This document shows positions 1 to 4,698 of a stretch of 6,711 bases of DNA, piece by piece. The notes under the pieces are model-generated. The model was given only the letters and a program-made list of their open reading frames with translations, was not told the origin of the DNA and did not search any database. Position 1 is the stretch's first letter, and each line of letters begins with the position of its first letter. The position numbers and the translations under genes are program-made. The DNA is from Anaerolineales bacterium (lineage in GTDB: Bacteria; Chloroflexota; Anaerolineae; Anaerolineales; E44-bin32): assembly GCA_030642885.1 (NCBI GenBank), contig DAOWMX010000124.1, positions 1-6,711 on the forward strand. The letters run 5' to 3'.

Positions 1-227
1 ACGTCGGCTGCTTCATCGTCGTCGAGTTCCTCGAGCAGGTCAGCTGAGTCGTTGATGTCGAGTTGGGGGAGGATTACAGCCTGGTGCTGATCGTCGAGAT
101 CGGCGAAAGCCTCAGCTCGATCTACGGGGTGTAGATCGGTGAGCGCGGCGATGGCCTCCTCGACGAGGTTTGCTTCGAGGGCTGTTCGAATCGTTTCTAA
201 CGTGGCGTCGATCGTTGAAGGTTCCAC
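1..227 (-). CDS. mgtE: Magnesium transporter MgtE, N-terminal fragment (cut by window edge)
   Basis: About 75 residues are visible, reading leftward off the edge. They match the cytosolic MgtE N domain: short helical repeats with the family phrases LHPVDRAEAFADLD and then SADLLEELDDDEAADV. In known MgtE proteins this superhelical domain precedes paired CBS domains and a five-helix Mg2+ channel, and acts as a Mg2+ sensor that closes the pore when cytosolic Mg2+ is high. Only the N domain lies in this window. I chose the GTG start at 225-227 because GGGGAG at 233-238 sits 5 bases upstream and no ATG occurs nearby in frame. The gene has its own promoter and a long structured leader, so it is probably transcribed separately from the genes to its right. 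The strongly acidic, repetitive composition is normal for this domain. Transporter family is clear; the membrane part is not visible. Confidence 0.88.
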   Translation of the reverse strand, partial: MEPSTIDATLETIRTALEANLVEEAIAALTDLHPVDRAEAFADLDDQHQAVILPQLDINDSADLLEELDDDEAAD

Positions 228-472
228 GCTTGCTCCCCGGAGGATTGATTTTTCCCCTTGACCCTGGCTTCAGCAGTTCCAAAGGTTTTGGGACATATCC
301 TTCAAGGAGTCGCGTAGAACTCGCAGCGAACTCTAGAGGGGCAGCAAACCTTGGGTCAATTAAATATACTTATTCTCAAAACGCTTTTCATTTCTGTGTT
401 CGGGATTCTGCACTTCCGATCCGATGCGGATTCTGTTCTGCATGGTTGATCGGCTGTGGTGTTTCCCTACAT
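228..472 (-). promoter_or_regulatory. Long structured 5' untranslated leader of mgtE
   Basis: From the predicted transcription start near 472 to the GTG at 227 there are about 245 bases with no credible reading frame but much potential RNA structure. A first hairpin pairs 448-453 with 416-421 (CCGATC/GATCGG) and 440-443 with 424-427 (ATGC/GCAT). A second domain is closed by TTGACCC at 353-359 with GGGTCAA at 258-264. Inside it, 346-352 pairs with 281-288 around a one-base bulge, 326-333 pairs with 307-313 around another bulge, and a small TCCTTGAAGGA hairpin lies at 298-308. A long leader ahead of a Mg2+ transporter suggests an ion-sensing riboswitch. I could not match the conserved core of the M-box, so the class is unknown and the sensing role is inference. 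Confidence 0.5.
258..359 (-). ncRNA. Candidate cis-regulatory RNA domain, closed multi-stem structure
   Basis: A 7-bp perfect closing helix (353-359 with 258-264) encloses a nearly perfect inner helix (346-352 with 281-288, one bulged base), which in turn encloses a 7-bp bulged hairpin (326-333 with 307-313) and the overlapping alternative hairpin at 298-308. The two inner hairpins share bases 307-308, so they are mutually exclusive, as expected of a switching element. The domain ends about 30 bases before the GTG of mgtE and about 20 bases before its ribosome binding site. TGCTGAAGC near its 3' end resembles a short conserved piece of the M-box, but the diagnostic AGGTGAGGCTCC segment is absent. 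Structure was found by eye; covariation is untested. Confidence 0.4.
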
Positions 473-478
473 GGGTCG

Positions 479-507
479 ATTGTAGCATTCTAGCGGAGGG
501 TCGTCAA
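479..507 (-). promoter_or_regulatory. Sigma-70 type promoter for mgtE
   Basis: On the minus strand TTGACG (502-507) and TACAAT (479-484) each match the consensus in five of six positions and are exactly 17 bases apart. Transcription would begin near 472. This is one of the two best promoter matches in the window. It lies downstream of the hairpin terminator at 637-671, which fits an independent mgtE transcript. Confidence 0.7.
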
Positions 508-636
508 AAGAGAGCAATCTATTCGTCGCTCACAGCTTTTAATTATTACGCTTTCTAGCAAGATTATGTGGGTGGGCAGGCGGGTTGTGCTGCGTTTCTC
601 CGCTTGGGACTGAATCTGCGGGCTCAGTACTTAATA
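508..636. other. Intergenic spacer, nothing clear
   Basis: This spacer lies between the mgtE promoter and the terminator of the upstream gene group. I see no reading frame with family resemblance, no tRNA-like fold and no repeat. The only points are a weak 5-bp inverted repeat (ACTGA at 609-613 with TCAGT at 624-628) and CTGCGGG at 616-622, which repeats part of the adjacent terminator stem. Confidence 0.5.
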
Positions 637-671
637 AACCTCCCGCAGGATAGAAAAACCTGCGGGAGGTT
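637..671 (-). terminator. Rho-independent terminator after the YugP-type peptidase gene
   Basis: A perfect 13-bp inverted repeat (659-671 with 637-649, AACCTCCCGCAGG and its complement) encloses a 9-base loop. Read on the minus strand, the GC-rich stem ends in AGGTTTATTAAG, giving a short, imperfect T tract. It lies 37 bases past the stop codon of the peptidase gene at 709. On the plus strand a TTTTT run follows the stem only after a 7-base gap, and no plus-strand gene reaches it, so service to the minus strand is more likely. Confidence 0.8.
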
Positions 672-708
672 GAAGTGCGTTTTTGATTATTTACTCAAAC
701 TTTGGCAG

Positions 709-1404
709 TCAGCGTCTGCGGCTGCTTGAACCTGAAATCCGCATTACCCAATACAGCAATTGGAGGAGAGCTGTGGCCAGTGCGGCGACATATGTAAACG
801 CTGCGGCTCTTAAAACTGCGTTAACGCCATCCTGATCTTGTTGGGTCTGGATCAGCCCGGTTTCTGCAAGGAGAGCTTTTGCTCGTGAGGAGGCGTTAAG
901 CTCAACGGGCAGCGTGGCCAGGGCAAAGAGCGCACTAGTCGCAAAGGCAGCAACACCAAGCCAGGAGATATTTACGACTTGCAGCACCAACCCGACGATG
1001 ATCAGGATCCAACCAAGAGAAGACCCGATATTAACGACGGGAACGAGTGCAGCTCGCAGTTTAAGGGGGAAGTAGTCCACCTTGTCCTGCATTGCATGCC
1101 CGAGTTCGTGGGCGGCGATAGCCATAGCAGAGACTGAAGCCGGTTCATATACACCGCGGGAAAGGCGCAAAGTTTTGCTGCGAGGATCATAATGATCGGT
1201 TAAGTTTCCGCCGGTGGGTTCGACACTTACGTTGTTAAGGCCGCCATATTGAATCAAGCGGTTGGCGGTCCCCGCGCCGCTAATGTGGGCGCTATTCTCT
1301 ATCCGGCTCCACTTCTTGTAGGTTGATGAAACCCACCACTGAGCGAATATCATCAGCAGGAACGCTGGAGCCATTATGCATAGGTAAGTTGGATCGATGT
1401 ACAT
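709..1404 (-). CDS. YugP-type neutral zinc metallopeptidase, multi-pass membrane protein
   Basis: A 231-residue protein of the YugP family (Zn_peptidase_2), close to the usual length of about 225-230. An N-terminal membrane segment (about 7-25) is followed by a soluble stretch carrying the zinc motif HELGH at residues 99-103 in the context AIAAHELGHAMQDK. Three further hydrophobic spans lie at about 118-146, 148-167 and 200-222. E168 in PVELNAS occupies the place of the family's conserved third-ligand region after the helix pair. The tail is basic (SSSRRR). Physiological substrates of this family are poorly known; turnover of membrane proteins is a reasonable inference. The ATG is preceded by AAGGGG with 8-base spacing. 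The gene starts 25 bases after the S41 protease stop, so the two proteases are very likely cotranscribed, and it ends before the hairpin at 637-671. Confidence 0.85.
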   Translation of the reverse strand: MYIDPTYLCIMAPAFLLMIFAQWWVSSTYKKWSRIENSAHISGAGTANRLIQYGGLNNVSVEPTGGNLTDHYDPRSKTLRLSRGVYEPASVSAMAIAAHELGHAMQDKVDYFPLKLRAALVPVVNIGSSLGWILIIVGLVLQVVNISWLGVAAFATSALFALATLPVELNASSRAKALLAETGLIQTQQDQDGVNAVLRAAAFTYVAALATALLQLLYWVMRISGSSSRRR

Positions 1405-1429
1405 TTAATCAACCCCTTGAATTTGATGG

Positions 1430-2692
1430 TTATTCTGCAAGCAGCTCTATTGCCTTCTGGAGCTGAGGATCGATGCCGGCATCGAAGTCCTCTTCAGTGT
1501 AAGAGACCTCATAATCAGGTTCTAACCCCTCCCCGGCGATCTGCCTCCCCTTTGGTGTATACCAACGAGCGACCGTCACACGCACAGCGCCTTCTTCTCC
1601 AGTGAGGGCAATCCAATTCTGCACTGAGCCTTTCCCGAATGTCGTCTCCCCTACGAGCAGGCCACGCTCATGATCCTGGATTGCACCAGCTACAATCTCC
1701 GAGGCGGACGCTGACCCGCCGTTCACAAGAACGATGAGAGGCAGATCCGTTGCCAAACCATCCCCAAGCGCTTCATAGATCTCTTCGCTTCCATCTCCGA
1801 ATCTCTCTGTCATGATCACGCCGTCTTCAATAAACTCTGAAGCCACTTCGATTGCCGTGAGTAGGAAACCACCGCCATTGCCTCTTAAATCGAGGATTAA
1901 CCCACTCATTTCATTCTCGTGTAAATCACGGATCGCGCTCCGTAGATCGTCAGAAGTGTCGTTGGAGAAATTGTAGAGCTGGATATAGCCGATATCTCCT
2001 TCGAGCATCTCGCTCTCGACGCTGGGAACCAGGATCTCCGCTCTGGTAATTTCGAACTCGAGGAGTTCGAGTTCTCCCTCACGCTTGATGGTCAGGTGAA
2101 CCGTCGTTCCCGCAGGACCAAGAACGCTGCGAATTACGATGTTTGCGTCGATGCCGGTGACATCTTCACCATCGACAGCGACCACCTCATCACCGGGCTC
2201 CAGCCCTGCTTCTTCTGCCGGGGAGCCGGGCATGGGCGATACGATCGTCAGGAATTCTGCATTCGTGTCCACCCAGGCTCCGATTCCTTCGTAAGAGCCA
2301 TGGAGAGGGATATTCGCTTGTTGGTAGGTCACCGGGTCCATGTAGGAAGTATGGGGATCGCCAAGCGCGTCCAAGGTTCCGGAAATAGCCCCTCTCATGA
2401 GGGTGACATCGTCAAGCGGCTGGTCAACAAAATCCTCGTGTATGATATCCCACGCTTCCCAGAAAGGAGCAAATAACTCATCGGAGCCTTCCGGCGGTTC
2501 TGATGTGTAGCTCTTTGTTTCCACAATCAGTGACGATTGTTGGAGAGGATCCTCCAGCCAATCTGGCAGATATTCGTAACCGATCATCTGGCCGATTACG
2601 ACGCCTCCCGCCAGACCGCTTGCGAATATGCTCACTGATAAAAATGTTCCTATAAACAATCCAAGTAACACGAATTTGGCTTTTGATGACAT
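1430..2692 (-). CDS. ctpA: S41 family C-terminal processing protease (Ctp), PDZ-containing, membrane-anchored
   Basis: A 420-residue serine protease of the CtpA/CtpB/Prc family, acting outside the cytoplasmic membrane on protein C-termini. Residues 7-37 form a hydrophobic anchor or signal segment without a lipobox cysteine. A helical N-domain (about 72-125, with LGDPHTSYMDP) leads to a PDZ domain (about 131-220, GLEPGDEVVAVDGEDVTG) and then the protease core (about 230-400). The catalytic triad is visible: S329 in GGSASASEI, K354 in TFGKGS and Q358. The spacings (25 and 4) equal those of the Ser309/Lys334/Gln338 triad of Bacillus CtpB. LDLRGNGGG at 267-275 is the usual strand and glycine loop. 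All expected parts are intact. GAGGG lies about 10 bases upstream of the ATG. The gene follows the CoA-transferase gene after 87 bases and precedes the YugP-type peptidase by 25, pointing to an envelope-proteolysis pair. The symbol is generic; paralogues may exist. Confidence 0.92.
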   Translation of the reverse strand: MSSKAKFVLLGLFIGTFLSVSIFASGLAGGVVIGQMIGYEYLPDWLEDPLQQSSLIVETKSYTSEPPEGSDELFAPFWEAWDIIHEDFVDQPLDDVTLMRGAISGTLDALGDPHTSYMDPVTYQQANIPLHGSYEGIGAWVDTNAEFLTIVSPMPGSPAEEAGLEPGDEVVAVDGEDVTGIDANIVIRSVLGPAGTTVHLTIKREGELELLEFEITRAEILVPSVESEMLEGDIGYIQLYNFSNDTSDDLRSAIRDLHENEMSGLILDLRGNGGGFLLTAIEVASEFIEDGVIMTERFGDGSEEIYEALGDGLATDLPLIVLVNGGSASASEIVAGAIQDHERGLLVGETTFGKGSVQNWIALTGEEGAVRVTVARWYTPKGRQIAGEGLEPDYEVSYTEEDFDAGIDPQLQKAIELLAE

Positions 2693-2736
2693 ATTGCCGA
2701 ATCCCTCAACTTTATTAGGATAGGGTAAAGGATAAC

Positions 2737-2765
2737 ATACTCGGTTGATTGCGGGTGAGTGTCAA
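2737..2765 (-). promoter_or_regulatory. Possible weak promoter for the ctpA-yugP pair
   Basis: A perfect TTGACA (2760-2765, minus strand) lies in the 87-bp gap before the S41 protease gene. At 17 bases the -10 would be GAGTAT (2737-2742, three of six matches). At the less favourable distance of 20 it would be TATGTT (2734-2739, four of six). No terminator is visible between the CoA-transferase stop and this site, so readthrough from the upstream genes may also supply the proteases. Confidence 0.35.
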
Positions 2766-2779
2766 TGAATTCGCTGCCG

Positions 2780-3604
2780 CTAGGCCAGATTATGGTGGGC
2801 TAACCACGTATCCAGCAGTGGGCGATAGCTTTCGCTGCCGATTTGTTCCACATAATCGAGGATGGCAAGGCCGTCTAAGGCATACAATGGATAACATGAG
2901 GTGGGCCAAGCTCCGCCAGGGATTTCCACGACAGCGTCAACTACAATCCCAACGATGTCTACCTTCTCAAGGCACGGGACAACTTTTTCGGCGGTGATGA
3001 TGACCTTGTCCGCGACCAGAGAAAGCTCACGATCTACGCCTTGATTAGCACCTATGCAGGCGTTCCCGTCAAGGTCGGCTTCCAGGGCGTGGATCACAGC
3101 GACATCACAATTTATTGCCGGGAAAGCGGTAAGCGCCTCGCCCGAATAGGGGTCTTCGATCGTTTTTACATCGGGACGCAAACGTAACAAATCTGTCCCT
3201 TGCCAGGCGATCGAGGGCATAAAGCCAACTCCTGCCATTGCCGCCCGGATCCCGAACGCCAGGCTGGCTTCCGTCTCTTCAATAATGTGGAGAGATCCAT
3301 CGCCAGCAGCAGATGTGAAATGCGGTGCTGAGCCGAAAACCTCCAGGCCAAAATAACAGGTGCGGATTGTTGAGACCATACCTTCACCTACCAGTATGTC
3401 GCTTTCCACACTTGATGTGAAATTGATTAATGTAATGTCGGAGGGTGTGCTCTCGGTGCGAAAACGATCCAACAAAGCCAACGAAAATGCCATTGGTCGG
3501 CGGTAAAGCGTGAAACCTCCGAGGGCAAGCCGGCAGCCCTTCGGTTTGACCATCGCTGCTGCATCGGTGAGAGAGACGAGTTTACTTTTTTTTGTTTTGC
3601 TCAC
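2780..3604 (-). CDS. CoA-transferase family I, subunit A (glutaconate CoA-transferase / IpdA-like)
   Basis: A 274-residue alpha-type subunit of a family I CoA-transferase. Visible family landmarks are LALGGFTLYRRPMAF (27-40), an early Rossmann-like strand set, GFMPS (127-131), DVAVIHALEADLDGNACIG (167-185) and VVDAVVEIPGGAWPTSCYP (221-239). The pattern is nearest to GctA and to IpdA-type subunits of ring-degradation pathways, some of which hydrolyse cyclic acyl-CoA rather than transfer CoA. In this family the catalytic glutamate comes from subunit B, which normally follows directly; here the next gene is a protease, so the partner must be encoded elsewhere or be absent. The substrate cannot be told. 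The start is GTG: GGAGG at 3611-3615 lies 6 bases upstream, and the GTG overlaps the TGA of the small membrane gene by four bases (GTGA), which suggests translational coupling. Confidence 0.82.
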   Translation of the reverse strand: MSKTKKSKLVSLTDAAAMVKPKGCRLALGGFTLYRRPMAFSLALLDRFRTESTPSDITLINFTSSVESDILVGEGMVSTIRTCYFGLEVFGSAPHFTSAAGDGSLHIIEETEASLAFGIRAAMAGVGFMPSIAWQGTDLLRLRPDVKTIEDPYSGEALTAFPAINCDVAVIHALEADLDGNACIGANQGVDRELSLVADKVIITAEKVVPCLEKVDIVGIVVDAVVEIPGGAWPTSCYPLYALDGLAILDYVEQIGSESYRPLLDTWLAHHNLA

Positions 3605-3828
3605 TGAGTACCTCCATCTCTGCTCTTCAGGTCTTCAACTCGCTGTCGTAATTCGTCGAGCGCTTCATCTTCTTTTTTCCAGGGGTTGAGCATCTCTCCA
3701 AGAGATTCCCGAAAAATCCCTTTTGGCTTCGTTTTCATCCTGCGGATAGCGCCGAGCGCTAATCCGATATTGATGAGGATCACGATGGCTAGAATGGCGA
3801 TGACAATCAGCCAACCATTATTCTCCAT
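3601..3828 (-). CDS. Small single-span membrane protein of unknown function
   Basis: A 75-residue protein that I do not recognise. Residues 5-28 form one hydrophobic helix (LIVIAILAIVILINIGLALG), followed at once by the basic stretch RRMKTKPK. By the positive-inside rule the short N-terminus is outside and the tail is cytoplasmic. Residues 52-70 (KEDEALDELRQRVEDLKSR) are charged, with heptad-like spacing, and may form a short amphipathic or coiled-coil helix. AGGA lies 9 bases upstream of the ATG. The start is only 10 bases after the HAD gene stop and the stop overlaps the CoA-transferase start, so the gene is embedded in the operon and is likely real. A scaffold or membrane-tethering role is conceivable, but nothing shows it. 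Confidence 0.7.
   Translation of the reverse strand: MENNGWLIVIAILAIVILINIGLALGAIRRMKTKPKGIFRESLGEMLNPWKKEDEALDELRQRVEDLKSRDGGTQ
3611..3615 (-). promoter_or_regulatory. Ribosome binding site that decides the GTG start of the CoA-transferase
   Basis: A perfect GGAGG sits inside the last codons of the upstream small membrane gene, 6 bases before GTG at 3602-3604. It supports the GTG over internal methionines (M18 is the first) and supports coupled translation across the GTGA overlap. Confidence 0.75.
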
Positions 3829-3838
3829 GAATGCTTTC

Positions 3839-4483
3839 CTACTTTCTAACCAGGCTGGGGACAGCTATGGTCAGGCCGTGTATCTGTTCGATAGTGTAAT
3901 CGATTGTCTCTTCAGCGGCTCCATCGCCGACGAGAACCGTCGTCATGCCGAGTTCGGCCGCGGCCGAAAGATTTGTTTCGCGGTCATCTACCAGCAGGCA
4001 TGTCGCGGGTGAAGGATTCCCCGCGAGAGCAAGGGCGCGATGATATGCCAGAGGGTCCGGCTTATTCGAAAATTCCAGGGCGAGAATGTCGATGACCTGG
4101 TCTATAAGATCCGAAACTCCAAGCTGCTTCAGGACTCGCATGGCGTAGTCGAGGTAAGCATTCGTGAAGACTATCCGGGGAATAGTGATAGAAGCCAACA
4201 TGGTTTGAAGCTCAGGATCTGGTGGAATGAGGTTCTCGACCGGAACATCGTGGACATAGTCCAAATATTCCATAGGGTCGACCTGATGGTTGCGCATCAA
4301 ACCGTTCAGCGTGGTTCCAAATTGGGCGAGATATTGGGCGCGCAGCAGGGAAGCGTCCTCGGTGCAGAGGTTCAATTTCATCTCGATGTAGCTCTGGATG
4401 CGACCACCGACAGCTTCCCATAAACCACTTGTGCGTGGGTATAGTGTGTCATCGAGGTCCAGGAAGAGCGTAGTGTATTTCAT
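3839..4483 (-). CDS. HAD-superfamily hydrolase, pyrimidine 5'-nucleotidase type
   Basis: Counted from the ATG at 4481-4483 the protein has 214 residues, typical for this family. Motif I is FLDLDDTLYP, with nucleophile D9 and acid/base D11. A helical C1 cap spans about 16-95. Motif II is IVFTNA with T107, motif III is SNKPDPLAYHRAL with K141, and motif IV is LLVDDRETN with D166 and D167. All four catalytic motifs are intact, so it should be an active Mg2+-dependent phosphatase. DLDDTLYP plus the NKPDP-type motif III point to the SDT1-like pyrimidine 5'-nucleotidase branch, though actual substrates vary. The frame stays open upstream to 4684, but that part crosses the predicted promoter and resembles no HAD protein. 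AAGGA lies 15 bases before the ATG, too far; a TTG two codons earlier (4487-4489) has a 9-base spacing and may be the real start. First gene of the leftward operon. Confidence 0.85.
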   Translation of the reverse strand: MKYTTLFLDLDDTLYPRTSGLWEAVGGRIQSYIEMKLNLCTEDASLLRAQYLAQFGTTLNGLMRNHQVDPMEYLDYVHDVPVENLIPPDPELQTMLASITIPRIVFTNAYLDYAMRVLKQLGVSDLIDQVIDILALEFSNKPDPLAYHRALALAGNPSPATCLLVDDRETNLSAAAELGMTTVLVGDGAAEETIDYTIEQIHGLTIAVPSLVRK

Positions 4484-4548
4484 AAGCAAGTTTTCATTTC
4501 CTTCGTCCGTACAGGTGAATCTTCCTGACGGCGATAGCGAGGTCATCC

Positions 4549-4575
4549 AAAAAATCTTGGTTGAACCCCTCAACC
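4549..4575 (-). terminator. Terminator-like hairpin (possible attenuator) in the HAD gene leader
   Basis: On the minus strand GGTTGA (4570-4575) and TCAACC (4559-4564) form a 6-bp stem with a GGGGT loop, followed after AAGA by six T (4549-4554). It lies between the predicted HAD promoter and the HAD start codon, where a terminator could only act as an attenuator. CCCCAAC at 4602-4608 could pair instead with the upstream arm and loop (GTT and GGGG around a GA bulge), a possible antiterminator. The stem is short and the T tract is set back, so termination may be weak. Confidence 0.4.
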
Positions 4576-4639
4576 GGTTTTGGGTCCAATGCCTTGAATC
4601 TGTTGGGGCAATGTCCACCAATTCAATTTCACTCGCGGC

Positions 4640-4669
4640 AGTATAGAATGTCTCGTCCTTGAGTGTCAA
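4640..4669 (-). promoter_or_regulatory. Sigma-70 type promoter for the HAD operon
   Basis: A perfect TTGACA (4664-4669) and TATACT (4640-4645, five of six) are separated by 18 bases on the minus strand. Transcription would start near 4633, giving an untranslated leader of about 150 bases before the HAD gene. The -35 hexamer overlaps that of the divergent mutL promoter, so the two may compete for RNA polymerase. Confidence 0.72.
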
Positions 4670-4691
4670 CAGGAGGGGAGGCATGTATAAT
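4663..4691 (+). promoter_or_regulatory. Promoter for mutL, placed for a leaderless mRNA
   Basis: A perfect TATAAT at 4686-4691 stands 17 bases after GTGTCA (4663-4668, four of six matches to TTGACA). Only 7 bases separate TATAAT from the mutL ATG at 4699, so transcription would start at or beside the A of the start codon. The purine-rich AGGAGGGGAGG at 4671-4681 would then lie inside the promoter spacer and would not be transcribed. Confidence 0.6.
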
Positions 4692-4698
4692 CACAGCC

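Noticed and set aside
228..472. Classical M-box (ykoK) Mg2+ riboswitch
   Set aside because: The conserved AGGTGAGGCTCC and related core segments are absent by eye. A short TGCTGAAGC match is too little for a call; a covariance search would decide.
170..493. Open frame of 107 codons on the plus strand
   Set aside because: It runs antisense through the mgtE N-terminus, leader and promoter, resembles no family, and the minus-strand signals explain the region better.
2096..2476. 126-codon plus-strand frame within the S41 protease gene
   Set aside because: It is antisense to an intact, motif-complete protease and shows no recognisable domain.
4486..4497. Tiny leader peptide frame overlapping the HAD start by ATGA
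   Set aside because: The purine-rich stretch is only 2-3 bases from its ATG, too close to act as a ribosome binding site, and the frame is five codons long.
4484..4684. N-terminal extension of the HAD protein by 67 residues to 4684
   Set aside because: HAD proteins of this type begin directly before the DLDDT motif, and the extension crosses the -35/-10 of a strong predicted promoter and the hairpin with T6.
4663..4698. GTG start adding 12 residues to MutL
   Set aside because: MutL proteins begin right at the MPIKILPEKV-like segment, no ribosome binding site precedes the GTG, and TATAAT lies inside the extension.
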